DNA of 64,000 nucleotides from Caulochytrium protostelioides (lineage: Eukaryota > Chytridiomycota > Caulochytriomycetes > Caulochytriales > Caulochytriaceae). Below, in pieces: positions 41,830 through 53,050 of this stretch (its first letter is position 1; every line of letters starts with the position of its first letter). The notes beneath the pieces were generated by a model that made no database searches, was not told where the DNA came from, and saw only the letters and a list, made by a program, of their open reading frames with translations. Made by a program: the position numbers and the translations under genes. The DNA is taken from assembly GCA_003615045.1 (NCBI GenBank), contig ML014164.1:49088-113087 (forward strand). The letters run 5' to 3'.

Positions 41830-42556
41830 ATCGCCATCGCCATCGCCTGGCCTCGCCGCGACGCGCCGCCGCGACCACGAGCCGAGCGGGCAGCCGAGCA
41901 ACGGGCATCGGCCGCTCGCTGCGCACCGCTCCGCCGGCGCACCGACGGTCCCGGCCCTCCCGCCGGCGCATCGCCGTGTCAGCCGCGGTCGCTCCCGGCC
42001 CGCCGGCCGTCCACCGGTATACCGCGGCGGCCGCGGCCGCGACCCGGATGGCCGAGACCACTCGACCCGGTGCCGCCGCCGTCGCGCTCGGACCCGCTCC
42101 GGGGACGTCGTCTCGCTCCGCGACGCGACGGTCCCCGCTGGTTGGCGGGCTGGCTGGCAGGAGCGGCGGCGTCGGCGGCGTCGGCAACGGCAACGGTCCA
42201 TCCACTGGCGAGCGAGCGACCGAGCATACTCTCGCCGCGCGTCCTCGGTCGATGGTGTGGTGTCGAGGTCGGCAGGCGAGCCCGCGGCCTGCCAACGGAC
42301 CGACCTGCCGCCACGAGCCTCGTCGGGAGAAGGGAGGGAGAGGGAGGGCGGAAGGGACTCATGTTGAGCCCTTGACGAGGCCGCCATGGCGCTCCGGTTT
42401 CCAAGCAGCGGCCGTGAGGTATACCACGACCGATAGACGTACGTGTCGCCCACGTCACCTCTCAAAAACGCTTTCGCCATCCTCGAACCGCCGTGCCTCT
42501 GGATTACTTGTCGACTTGTTCCCCAACCCCCTTCCACCCCCCTTACATCTGTCACA
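40096..42556. other. Long intergenic region upstream of RPS21 with extended open frames
   Basis: This 2.46 kb has no gene I can support. The minus strand is open for 691 codons (40480-42555) and the plus strand for 455 (41008-42375), both Arg/Pro/Ser-rich without domains. A GTCGCC hexanucleotide run lies at about 41802-41851. The last 40 bp before the RPS21 start are pyrimidine-rich. Confidence 0.45.
42518..42553 (+). promoter_or_regulatory. Pyrimidine-rich tract at the RPS21 5' end
   Basis: A C/T-dominated stretch ends four bases before the start codon. Such tracts are common at fungal ribosomal-protein transcription starts, so this is a candidate initiation region. Inference from composition and position. 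Confidence 0.35.
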
Positions 42557-43725
42557 ATGGAGAACGAACACGGCCAAATCGTCGACCTCTACATCCCCCG
42601 CAAGTGGTAAGACCCCGCGCGGCAACCACCACTCCCCCGACGACGACGACGACGACGACCGTGATACCGACACCCATCCCGAGACGCTGCCGAAACCCCC
42701 GCTGCTGCTTGGCACTCGTGCCCACGCGAGGCGCTAGCAGTCCGCCAGTCCGCTCGCACCACCGGCCACCTCAACACCGAGAGCGAGCTCTGCCTACCAC
42801 CGCGCAGACCGTTCTCCCGTGGCCATAACGGATGCCAGGAAACGGCTGACCACGGCTCGTGGCCACGGGTCGCGCGTGGGCCAGGCGAAGCGCCTTCTCG
42901 GGATTTCGCGGTACTGGGACCCTTGGGCCGTGCCATGAAAGTCCCTGCGACGCTCCGAGCGCTGGCCCCCATGCGAGGCCCCTCCGTGGCCGTTCGGGCT
43001 CATGCGTCTTGGGCTGGTCTGAGCCTTCAGCGATGACCGTCTCGCGGTGGACCGCCAGTGGACCGCTCGCTGCTCGCTGAACGTCGTCGGCATCGCCAGG
43101 GGCTCGGTGAGGCACAGAGTAGCGCTCATGCGCCCACGTCTACGTTCACAGGCTGTCGGCGTCGCTGCAGCGCATGTTAAATGTCTATGGTGTTCCACGG
43201 ACGCTCGCCTCGCAACAGCCTCGCACCTGCTTCGCAAGCAACCGCCCTCGAGCCCTTGCGCAGCGGGGAGGCGACGGGGTGCGATCTCGGTCGGGGTCGT
43301 GGATAAGCGCCAGCCGAGCGATGAGCGTCGTCTTCTAGCGGTCGTCTCTGCCGATCGCTGTGTTGCTCATTGGTACCACGTTTCGGTCACGGTCGCACCG
43401 TCGGACCCTGCATACTGATCTGTGTACTGATCCTGTGGTGTACTCACTCTCCACTCGCTTTGTGTCTTGCTGAATGATGGGGCACGGTACCTGTCCTCGA
43501 TGCTTCTTTAGCTCCGCTACGGGCCGCCTGATCAAGGCGAAGGACCACGCGTCCATCCAGATCAACGTTGGCCACGTCGACGAGGCCACCGGCGTGCTCA
43601 ACGGCGAGTGCACCACCTACGCCATCTCGGGCCCCCCGCGCTCGTTCGCCGAGTCGGACTCCTCCCTCAACCGCCTTGCTCAGAACGACGGTCTCCTCGA
43701 GAACGTCTTCGAGTACTCTCAGTAA
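42557..43725 (+). CDS. RPS21: 40S ribosomal protein S21 (eS21), two exons
   Basis: Exon 1 (42557-42606) encodes [16 protein letters not shown] plus two bases. A 905-bp intron (42607-43511, GTAAGA...TTTAG) splits the Cys codon, and exon 2 (43512-43725) continues with [20 protein letters not shown] and ends [13 protein letters not shown]. The 87-residue product equals the family length. Motifs [10 protein letters not shown] and [12 protein letters not shown] are near-invariant in eS21, which sits on the 40S beak/platform side and takes part in 18S maturation. The exon-2 frame alone would begin at an intronic ATG (43474), which gives no family-like start. The intron is six to eight times longer than most others in this window. 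Confidence 0.97.
42607..43511 (+). other. Long RPS21 intron, possible host of a non-coding RNA
   Basis: This 905 bp begins GTAAGA and ends TTTAG. It contains a GAC triplet run (42640-42661) and several C-box-like sites (GCGATGA near 43319, AATGATGG near 43473) with CTGA matches, but none forms a convincing C/D snoRNA with a terminal stem. I list only the intron. Confidence 0.85.
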
Positions 43726-43929
43726 ACGCTTTTCGAGTCGGCGGAGTATTCTCCGTGGTCACGATGCGCTTTAATTAGACGTTCCTCCCTCTTTTTTTTG
43801 TTCGATCTGCCGCTGGCTGGAACGCGACGCGGCTTGGATTCGAGCATGATCATGATGTTTAGAGAATGTCGGGAGACGTGGAAGGGTGGCGATGTGGGGA
43901 ATCAGAACGTCGAGGAGCCGTTTGGGCCG

Positions 43930-46900
43930 TTAGGGACCCGCGGCGCCCAGAATAAAGGCGCCGAGGGCGGCGAAGGCCGTGTCAGACGCCACGGCCAGGT
44001 TACGCTCATCGAGACTGCCCATCCGGGGGCCTGTCGGCATCGCGGCCATCGCGGCATGACTCGCGCACAGTGACTCGTCGCCGAGCCACTGGATGAACCC
44101 AAGCAAGTCGCCGACGACGCCCTGCCGCACGCGCACGAGCGCCGCGAGTCGCGGCTCAATGTCCGCCGCATACTTCGCGCGGAAGTACCCCGGGAACGTG
44201 TCGCGGCGGCCCAAGGCGTCCACAATCGCGTCGGCGGGCGTCTCCGACGACGGCAGCGTCGCGAGGAACTGCCGTAGATCGTCGCCCTGCGTCAGCAGCC
44301 GCGCCGACGTCAGCAGCAGCTCCAGAATCGCGACGCCCGGCGGCTCCGCGGGACTGCCGTCCGACGCGCCCGCTGTCGGTGCCACCGCCCCGTTGCCGCT
44401 CGCGGTGCCCGGCAGGATCGCCATGAACGCCGCGAGCTCGGCGCGCAGCTGCGTGAGCTGCGGATACAACATGCGGAGCACATCGAGCGCCGTCGCGTGC
44501 GCGGGCGCGCTGCTGCTGCCGCCCGCGGCGCCGGCATGCGGCGCGCCCAGCGTCGGAATAACGAGCGGCGTCGTCGGCACTGCCGCAGCGAGGCCGAGCG
44601 ACTCGCGCAGCGTCGACAGCGGCGCCGTGGTCCGCAGCGCCGACAGCATCAGGAGGTCTTTGACGCGCACGGCGCGCGCTTGGCCGCGCACGGCGTTGCC
44701 CTGGTTGAGGACGTTGCCGATGGTCAGCGCGCCACCGAGCGCGACGCGGAACAGCGGGCTCCCCCGCAAGCATGCCACGGCGCGGCGGACGGCAGCGAGC
44801 GCGGTGGTGACCCTGGCCGTGGGGCACGGCAGCGCGGCCGTGCCGGCGGCCGCGTCCGCCAGCGGCGGGAATGCGACGGCGAACCGGAGCCAGGTGAGTC
44901 GCGCCTCGTAGTATGGCACCCGCGAGATGGCGCAGACGAACTGCTCGGGCATGTCGAGGACGGCCTGCGGCTCGCTACTGCGGCTGCGTGACTTCTTTTC
45001 GGTGGGTGCCGGCGGCATCGCCTTCTTTTCGAGTGCCATGCACTTGGCAATCTCGTCCGAGGTCGGTAGGATCGACGCAATGGCCTCCAGCTTGTCCTCA
45101 TTGTCATAGATGAGGTTCGACGGGTGAGGCGTCGGCGGTGCTGTTGCCGTCACCGTTGCCGTCGCCGTTGCCGCGGCGGAAGATGAGGAAGCCGCGGCTG
45201 CCGCTGGATCGCTTTCCTCCGTTTCAGTTTCAGTTTCAGTTTCAGAGGCTGGTTTTGCTACTGCCATCGATGGCGGCGGCGGCGGAGGCTCCGGCAAAGT
45301 CATGAGATAGGACACCAGCGCGGTCGGGGTGAGGAGCGCTGGGCGCGCGCCGACGGTCTCGGGCGCCGCGCGCTGCCCGTCCTTCAGACTGGATGCCGAC
45401 CCGCGCGCCGACGCCGACCCCGCGCCGACGCCCGCAGGCGCGATCCCGAGCCCACGCAACACTATGCTCATGACCTGCGACCGACGGCTGTCGAGACAGC
45501 GCACCACGACCTTCGGCTTCGGCTTGCGCTTGCGCCGCAGCCGCGGCAGTCGCGACTTCTTGCGCCCCGTCAGCGACGGCAGCGACAGGTTCGACATGGT
45601 CGCCAGCGCCCGGATCGAAGCCGGATCGGCGTTGACGAGCGCCGCCGCCGCCGTAAGGCCTGTCTTGCTCCGCAGGCCGGTCGATCGTGCCACGCCGGCG
45701 CCGCCGCCGCTCAGGCTCCCCCGGGACCCTAGCGCCGATCCGGAACCCGAGGCGCGGCTGATCCCGTCGTCGCTCTTGTCGAGCATCTGGCGAACCCAGT
45801 CGCGGTGGCCCGTGGCTTCCGAGACGGCGCGCTTGCGGCGCACGGCGAGTGGCCGCGGGGCGCCGTCGGCGACCGAGGTGCGCGGCGATGCGTCGGCCGT
45901 CGCGGCGTCACGGCGGGGGCCCCCGGCCTCGGCAGCGTCGGCCTCGGCGGCGCGCTCGATCGATGTCAGGCTGTGCGACCGCTCGATGCCCATCTGGGAG
46001 CGCTGGCCCTGCAGCGAGGAGGCCATCGATCCCGACACCGAGCCGCTCAGCCCAGCGGCGTGACTCGAATCGGATGGATCGTCCTCGCTGTCGGATTCAC
46101 TCGCGCTCCACACGGCCGCGCGAGCCGTTGAGAGGCGGCCGGCAGCGCCCCCAATCGTCGTCGGGGCCGGCACGTCGCGCCGGAACGCCGAGCAGATGAG
46201 GCGCTGGGCTTCTTCAGGATCAAGCATCGGCAGGGTCGCGAGCATGGACGGCGCCGCCGCCACGGATGCAGGATCCGCCGTGGACGCCGCCGCCGACGCC
46301 GACGCCGCTGGCGTCGAAGCGCCGGGGGCCGAAGCTGCCAGCTCGCTCCAGATCGTGCCCTGAGCGGCCGTCATGCGGGTCCAGAACAGAGGTTTCAGCG
46401 CGACGCCCAAGGGCGTTGATGCGCCGACGGGTGTCGCAGCGCCCTCTGCGCTGTCGCTGGATGCTGTCCCCTCGACCGAATCACCCTCGCCGCCCGCGGC
46501 TTTCTTAGAAGGTGGTGGTGGTGGAGGCGGCGGCGGCGGTGGCGGTGGCGGTGGCGGTGGCGGCGGTGGCGGCGGCGGCGGCGGTGGCGGCGGCGGTGGC
46601 GGCGGTGGCGGCGGGGCCTCCTTGACGGCTTCCGCTAACGGCTTTGTCGCGGTCTCCTCGTTGTCAGAACCGGACCCCGAGAAGGAGCGCGATCCGTCGT
46701 GGGACGCCGACCTATCGTCGCCGTCGTCGACGTCGTCGCTCTCACCCCCCGAGGACCGGGGTGAGTCGAATGATCGCCGCGATCGCCGTAGCGGGGATTG
46801 GGGCGGTCGGCGGCGCATCGGGCCCGGCGAACTGGGACCCGCCCGCTCGGACACGAGCGATCTGCTGCGCCGCGGTGTTCCGGACGAGGAGGTACTGCGA

Positions 46901-48795
46901 CGGTGGCCGCCGAGACGGCCGGCGCGCGGCGATTCGGTTCCAGCGTGGGCGCCGCTGCCTTGGCGGCCTCCGCGCCGTGACCGTCGCGAGTCGAGGGACG
47001 AGACCGAGGTCCGTGCCGAGGCGATGGACTGGTTCGAGGCAGAGGCACGCAGACGTTGCATCGACCGAGTGGCAAGGTACAGTGAGGAGGGCGAGCGGGC
47101 GCCGTCGCCGCCGTCGTCGTCGCCGCCGTCGTCACTCTCGCCGTTGCCATCGGCCAACTGGGCGTGTTGTTCATCCAGATCGCCATTTGAGCCGTCATCG
47201 AACCCGTAGGCGACATCGCCGTCCTCGTCATCGAATGCAACATCGTCGTCACGGCTGTCGTCGGCACCTTCCTCTGCCTCCCAGGCCACCGCGTCGGTGC
47301 GCAGGCCGTCGTGAACGGCCAGCGCAATGCCGGACCGCATCTGCGGGAAGCGAGATCGGCCGGCGCCCGCAATGGGAGCCGCGCTGGATGGCGCCGTGCC
47401 TCGAGACAGGGAGGCGCGAAGACTGTCGGATGACCGTGCGCCGGTGACCGACGCGCGGGCATCGCGGCGTCGCGGTCCGCCGGGACCCGCCGCGGCGCCG
47501 CGCGGTCCGCGGTTCAGCAGATACGCGGAACGCGTTGCGAGCGCGCCGGCATCGTCGTCGCCTGCGGCACCGTCCAGGTCGTACGCGTATCGCTCGGTCT
47601 CCTCGCTTCCGACGATGATCACGCCGTCGACACCCCGATGACTGGCGACGCCATCACTGCCGGCAATCCCGCGAGCGCCGCTGTTGGCGGCGCGCCGGCG
47701 ATCCGCGAGCGCGATGAGCTGCGCCTCGAGTTGCTGGATCTGCAAGCGTAGGTTGCGCCGTTCAGCGTCCCATGTCGCTGCATCGAGCTCGATAGGCCCG
47801 ATGGGATGCGGCGCGGCGTCCAACGAGCCGTCCCACGAGTCGTCGGCGGCGTCGGCATCGGCACCGGTATCGGCGGCTGCAAGTGACGGCGCCATGCCTG
47901 GGGTTCCGTGAGCAGCGCCGGTGCCAGCGCCGATCGCGTTGGGAACACCGACGCGGTGAATGGATCCGGACCGACTTGCCCGCTGGCTAGGCCACTGGCT
48001 CGGGCGCTGACTCGCGGTCCGCGTGAGGGGGCGACTCAACGTCAGGCTCGCCAGCGAACCCGTATGGATACCGTGCGGTGTGGCGAACTCGCTTGAGCCA
48101 AACTCGAGCGCCTGGAGCTCGGCCGTCGTGAAATGCATGGGGTCGTGCCACGAGTGGCCGCGCGCTAGCGGCGGACGACGGAAGGCCGCGGCGGCCGAGA
48201 CCGACTCGGACGCACGGTCGATGTGGTCTTGAGACCGCCGCGCCGCGAGAGAGCTCCGCGGGGTCAGCAGGTCGCCTGTGGACGCGCGCCGGCTGGCAAG
48301 CCATGCCGCGTGAACGCTGCCATATGCGGCGGCGCCGCCGCCGCCCGACGGACCGTACCGATGGCGGTACCGCGGGCGGTGCTGGCGACGGCGCCGGCTC
48401 GGCCAGAACCACGCGGCCGTCCAAGAAGCGTCCGCGTCGTCGTCTGACGCATCGCATGACGAGCACGAGGCTGAAACGGACGAGCCGGACCGCGTGGAGG
48501 ACTGGGAGGACCCCCGGGTGCCTGCAGCTCTGGTTGCGGCCCGACGGCGAGGGCGGTAGGGTGTCGTATGCGGCGCGTGCTGCTGGTGGGGGTCGAACGC
48601 GGCAAGGGGTCCGAGAGCGCCGTCACGGGCATAGGCTTCGAGGAAGAGCAGGTCGGGCTCGGGCGGCGGGGCGCCCGCGGTGGCCGCGGCGTGGGCGAGG
48701 ACATCGAGAGGCCGCGCGGGCACCCGCGGCGAAGAGATGGTCGGCTCGACCGGCGGAATCGGATGAACTCCGACGCGGAGCTGGAACGTGGCCAT
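43930..48795 (-). CDS. Formin (FH1-FH2 actin nucleator) with low-complexity insertions
   Basis: The product has 1,621 residues from the ATG at 48795; the frame begins at a GTG six bases earlier. Residues 1-720 are Ser/Gly/Asp-rich with one predicted coiled coil (about 338-365, WDAERRNLRLQIQQLEAQL). FH1 is a run of more than 30 prolines (about 726-762) that would bind profilin. FH2 starts at LKPLFWTRM (about 799) and includes LDSRRSQVMSIVL (about 1098), LPTSDEIAKCMALE, GNVLNQGNAVRGQ (about 1359) and a helical end to about 1560. FH2 is normally about 400 residues; here Ser/Ala-rich stretches expand it, mainly between the lasso and the DSRR helix. I could not see a GTPase-binding/FH3 region, and no DAD is obvious. 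The family nucleates and elongates unbranched actin. Confidence 0.85.
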   Translation of the reverse strand: MATFQLRVGVHPIPPVEPTISSPRVPARPLDVLAHAAATAGAPPPEPDLLFLEAYARDGALGPLAAFDPHQQHAPHTTPYRPRRRAATRAAGTRGSSQSSTRSGSSVSASCSSCDASDDDADASWTAAWFWPSRRRRQHRPRYRHRYGPSGGGGAAAYGSVHAAWLASRRASTGDLLTPRSSLAARRSQDHIDRASESVSAAAAFRRPPLARGHSWHDPMHFTTAELQALEFGSSEFATPHGIHTGSLASLTLSRPLTRTASQRPSQWPSQRASRSGSIHRVGVPNAIGAGTGAAHGTPGMAPSLAAADTGADADAADDSWDGSLDAAPHPIGPIELDAATWDAERRNLRLQIQQLEAQLIALADRRRAANSGARGIAGSDGVASHRGVDGVIIVGSEETERYAYDLDGAAGDDDAGALATRSAYLLNRGPRGAAAGPGGPRRRDARASVTGARSSDSLRASLSRGTAPSSAAPIAGAGRSRFPQMRSGIALAVHDGLRTDAVAWEAEEGADDSRDDDVAFDDEDGDVAYGFDDGSNGDLDEQHAQLADGNGESDDGGDDDGGDGARSPSSLYLATRSMQRLRASASNQSIASARTSVSSLDSRRSRRGGRQGSGAHAGTESPRAGRLGGHRRSTSSSGTPRRSRSLVSERAGPSSPGPMRRRPPQSPLRRSRRSFDSPRSSGGESDDVDDGDDRSASHDGSRSFSGSGSDNEETATKPLAEAVKEAPPPPPPPPPPPPPPPPPPPPPPPPPPPPPPPPPPPSKKAAGGEGDSVEGTASSDSAEGAATPVGASTPLGVALKPLFWTRMTAAQGTIWSELAASAPGASTPAASASAAASTADPASVAAAPSMLATLPMLDPEEAQRLICSAFRRDVPAPTTIGGAAGRLSTARAAVWSASESDSEDDPSDSSHAAGLSGSVSGSMASSLQGQRSQMGIERSHSLTSIERAAEADAAEAGGPRRDAATADASPRTSVADGAPRPLAVRRKRAVSEATGHRDWVRQMLDKSDDGISRASGSGSALGSRGSLSGGGAGVARSTGLRSKTGLTAAAALVNADPASIRALATMSNLSLPSLTGRKKSRLPRLRRKRKPKPKVVVRCLDSRRSQVMSIVLRGLGIAPAGVGAGSASARGSASSLKDGQRAAPETVGARPALLTPTALVSYLMTLPEPPPPPPSMAVAKPASETETETETEESDPAAAAASSSSAAATATATVTATAPPTPHPSNLIYDNEDKLEAIASILPTSDEIAKCMALEKKAMPPAPTEKKSRSRSSEPQAVLDMPEQFVCAISRVPYYEARLTWLRFAVAFPPLADAAAGTAALPCPTARVTTALAAVRRAVACLRGSPLFRVALGGALTIGNVLNQGNAVRGQARAVRVKDLLMLSALRTTAPLSTLRESLGLAAAVPTTPLVIPTLGAPHAGAAGGSSSAPAHATALDVLRMLYPQLTQLRAELAAFMAILPGTASGNGAVAPTAGASDGSPAEPPGVAILELLLTSARLLTQGDDLRQFLATLPSSETPADAIVDALGRRDTFPGYFRAKYAADIEPRLAALVRVRQGVVGDLLGFIQWLGDESLCASHAAMAAMPTGPRMGSLDERNLAVASDTAFAALGAFILGAAGP
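45219..45246. repeat. TTTCAG hexanucleotide repeat in the formin gene
   Basis: Four copies encode alternating Glu-Thr on the minus strand, inside one of the FH2 insertions. Confidence 0.85.
46507..46617. repeat. GGT/GGC repeat encoding the formin polyproline tract
   Basis: About 37 consecutive GGN triplets on the plus strand, CCN on the minus, form the FH1 proline run. Synonymous variation (GGT, GGC, GGA) interrupts pure repeats. Confidence 0.9.
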
Positions 48796-50916
48796 AGCCA
48801 CGGTGGAGGCGGGGCCGCCGACCGCGCGCCGATGCGTCGTCCCGCGGCGCAGCGGATCAGCCAGCAGGGTCCTGGTCCCGTCAAAGGCGATGTTGCTTCA
48901 GGCGCAGCAAGAGTAGGGTAACGCGCAAAGTCGCTGTGAAGCGCGAAGTGCCACGTGGCGCCAGCGATGCGTGAACTTCATGATGGGGCCGCATGCAGCC
49001 ATCGACGGTAAAGCCAGACTCCTCAGCGATGCCCGTATGGCGCCGAAGCAACATTCTTGAGGATCGCTTCATACCTCGCGATGGGGATCTTGGACGAGGG
49101 ATGGCCGCGCTCCGCTGGTGCGATGGCGCGGCCACGGCTGATACCGTGTTCGGTGATCGGCAGCAGCAGCGGCAGCGTCGCGTGCGCTCCCCCTGCCCCC
49201 CAGCCACGGGTCTTCACCTGCGCTCGCCTGACATGACACGGCCATCCGAAACAAGCGTCTGAATGATGTGTGCAGCGGCGGTCGCGCAAGCCAGAGCAGC
49301 GGCGGCGCGGCTGGCCGCGGAGAAGACAATCCGACTGTCGGGACGCGTCGCCGTGCGGCGGTGATCTCGGGGTCAGTGCCCCGGGGGCCCGCGCGCTGGC
49401 GGGAAGGGGGCAGCGCCGGCGAGACCGGAGCGATCCCGTGTGGTGTCGATCCTCATTGTCGGAGTTTCGGTGCCCCTATCACCATTCACCCGACGGCCGA
49501 TGGGCGTCGCTTGGATGCGAAGAACGGCGGTGGCCGACGCCGATTCGGCCGACTCGGTTTAGGATACATCCCATGCCGTAACCGTGAGCTCGTCTGGGCC
49601 GATCGGGTCCATCGGCAAAACCCGCCGATCCGGCCTATTCGACCCCGACCTGCGTCGATGTCCTCCGCCATGTGATTCAGACGGCGTGTGCCATCGACGC
49701 GATCACGGAATATGCTTTTAAATTGAGTTTTCAGCGCTTTCATCAGATGGATCATCCTATCGCACCAACGATTGACTGGATCTGGACATGGACCTACTGA
49801 CCCAACGTGGTGTCCGTCCTGCATCGTTTGGTCAGTCATCTTCGCTCGTCCATGCCATGTCGATCCGCCAAGTCCCCCCGTCAGCGGTGGCAGAGTATGT
49901 GCAAGTCCATATTCATGACGGGATCCTAGCAATCACATCAACTCATGAGCCAGCATGCGGAATCGTGCCAGCAGGACTTCGCCACGTCCGTGAGGAGGCG
50001 GCGGCGTCTCCCAAGTCCTTGACAGCTAGACAGTTGATGAACGCTGTCGCATCCGCCGCGTGACGTCCAAGCGACATGCTTCCACGGTCGATAGCGCGTG
50101 ACGGCTGAGGCGCGGCGCTTCCATCCCGATGCCACGTCAACGACGACAAGCATGCGCCGAAGGCCCAGGAAGGAGCTTCCGTTGTTGCTGCGGATCCGGA
50201 GGCCGCAGACGCGCGTCGACCGCCAGCTCAGCCGCCGAGGTGGATCCGACATCTCGCGTCCCATGCCGACGGCAGCCCGGCCCGAGCCCAGTCGCCTTCC
50301 GCGGCTCGCCTTCCCCGAGCGACGAGCCACGAGACGCCCATGTCAATTTATGAGGGCATGCGGCATCGGCTCCGCCCCGCCTCAGACATGTCATACTGTC
50401 GCGGCAATCAGCGGCTTGCTGTCGCTGGCGCTGCGGTCCGCCGCGCAGATGTCAATCGGTCTGGTGAGAAACAGCCATGGCCGCGACGCAGGGCCCATCG
50501 TGTTGCGTGGCGTCAGCGTCTCCCACGCGATCGGCGATCCGTCGCACCGCCAAACAAGAGCCATGACCACGAAGACCCGGGACGTGGTATCCATCCTCGT
50601 ACGCCACGCAACCGCCCGGGATCGGCAGCCCGCATGCTCAAAAGATCGTCCATGATCGACGGATGGCAACGACCTCGGAACCACTCGCCGTCGTCATTGC
50701 CGTCGTCAACGCGGGTCGCCATCCATCTTCCTCAGCCGCAACCCGAGCAGTCACGACACCGCGCTCCGGATCCAGCAGTCGCCGTCTTGATCGCACAAGC
50801 CACATCGCCCACGGCAAGTCTGCTCGCTCGGTTCCGCGCTGTTTGTCCCGTCACGCCGTGTAAAGAGGACGACGGCTCGGGGAGACGAACCTCATTCGGA
50901 AATAGGCCTCTCGAAG
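48796..50916. other. Divergent intergenic region between formin and a large unrecognised gene
   Basis: This 2.1 kb has moderate G+C. A 91-codon frame at 49788-50063 (+) reads less repetitively than most (MSIRQVPPSAVAEYVQVHIH in its middle), but its codon use is unlike neighbouring genes and no family is recognised. Otherwise I see nothing. Confidence 0.45.
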
Positions 50917-53007
50917 ATGCTCTCTGCGACGCTGACGGCCGACGCCATCGGCGCCCCTACCGGAGCCGCGATGCCGGCATCGTCTCCGGCAGCCGCGACG
51001 ACAGCTCCCGCACCGGCCGCCATGACGCCGAGCCCGCGCGCACTGAAGCCGCCGCCGCTGCCGCTCCTGCAGCAGCAGGTGCGGCGCACCATCCGCGTCA
51101 ACAACCGCTACAGCGTCTCGGCCATCATCACGAAGCCACCGATCACCGCGTCATCGACGTCGCTGCTCGACGCACAGCCGCCGTCCGTCGACGCCGCGCG
51201 AACTCTCGACGACGCCGCAGGGTCCCCCGCGATGGCGTCCTTGCTCTGGGACAAGGCGCTGCCGCCGATCCCCTCCTCGCATCTCTGGCGGCTGCACGGC
51301 ATGCGCCACCGCGGCAGCACGCTCGTCCGCGCCGTCAGCCGGCGCCGCGACGCCGACAGCGCGCGGCGCCGCGCGTCGATCGCGCCCAGCCACGAGGACG
51401 TCGACGTCGAAGCCATGCACGATGATGACATTGACGCGCTGCTCGCCGTGGCCATGGGGACGCCTGACCCGGGTGCGCCCGTGTCCGCATCCGTGCTAGG
51501 CCCGGCGAGTCCTGCTCCGACGCTCGTGAGTCTGGCCGCACCCATCCTGCCGCGGCTCGAGCCGCGCGCGCTGCCGAGCGACGGCGCCGTGCCCAGTCGG
51601 GCTGCCGTGGGTTCTGCGCCGCCGCCCTTCTTGGAGGCGGCCGCGGACACCGCGGTCGTCCCGCCGGCCACGGCCGCGGCGCCGGCGGCCGGCGGTCCTG
51701 GGGCGCCCACGTCGCGACGGCGGCACCGGCGCGCGTCCCTGACCCCCGAGACCCGCGCCGCCCGTCCTGCGCATACTTCCACGGGTCTCAAACCCTTCCG
51801 CGCCGTCGGCGACGGGGTCACCAACCACGTGCCCGTCATGCACAGTCCGATCGGTCGCGCCATGCGCCGGTCCGTCTCCGTCGGCCCGCGGCCGCTCTCC
51901 CCGAGCGACACGGCGAACCGCCGCCCCACCAGCGTCGACCTCGACCGCCGCGGCGCAGCGAGGGCGGCCGCGCCGTCCGCCGGATCGACACCAGCGTGGC
52001 CCCCACGCGCCGTCGTCGTCGCCGACGCCGACGCCCCCGCCGTGGCGACGGGCGCTGCGGCCTCTCGGGCCGACAGGACGCCGCGGACGCCGCCGTCACT
52101 GGATATCGAGGTCAGCATGGTCCCGAACGCGAGCCAGAGCATGGTGACGCCGCAGACGCCGCATCACGGCGCTAAAGGGGGCGGCGATGCCGCGCCGGGC
52201 GACGAGCTGGTGCCGCAGCGGCGGCATCCGGACGACGGGCTGGTGACGCCCGAGCAGGAGCGCGACGCCGCCGCCGGCAATGCCGTCGTCCCCCCGGACC
52301 CTGCGCCCCGGCCGCCCCCGCGGCTCGTCGGCTTCGGGCGCATGGGCCAGCCGACGCGGATCGCGCCGCGGCCGTATGGCGCTGTGGCCATGGGTCGTGA
52401 GGCGGTCGAGGACGAGGCGGTGGAGGACGAGCGCGCGCGACAGTCACCGTCAGTGCAGACGCTGCCGCTGAGCGCGCAGATGGCGCTAGAGCTAGCGGCA
52501 CCGCGGGACGTGACGGGCGCCGCGCCATGGACCTGGATTGCGGACGGCCCGCCGGCGGCCAGTGCGCTGCTAGAGGCGCCGGGCGATGTCGTCTCATTTG
52601 CACAGCTCCTGCAGGACCACGCGGTGTCGGCGCCGTTGGAGTCAGCGCCCACGACGGGCACTGCGGGAGGAGCTCGTGGCGCAAACGCGGCAGCAGGACC
52701 GCCAACCCCCAAGGTCTCGACGACTGCGGCCGCGGGGACGCTCCATCACCCGCCGCTGCCGCCGATGGCTCGCCCGGACGCGGCGCTGGCGGATCCCGCC
52801 GGCCCCGGGCGCGTGGCGCCGCCGCTCGTCCGCACAGCGCCCAACGCTCTCGGCAGCCCCGGCTCAGTGCAGACCATGATGGACTTTGGCTTCAGCGTCA
52901 TGCACGACGAGCCCGGCATGCGGATCGGCGTGGTGGCCATCAGCAGCAGCGGCGCGGGGCTCGGCGGCTCGGAGGCGGGCAGCGTCTCGGACCCCGCGGG
53001 CAGTATG

Positions 53008-53050
<43 letters not shown>

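Noticed and set aside
49788-50063. 91-codon plus-strand frame with ordinary-looking composition
   Set aside because: Third-position base use is unlike neighbouring genes, no family is recognised, and random frames of this length are common here.
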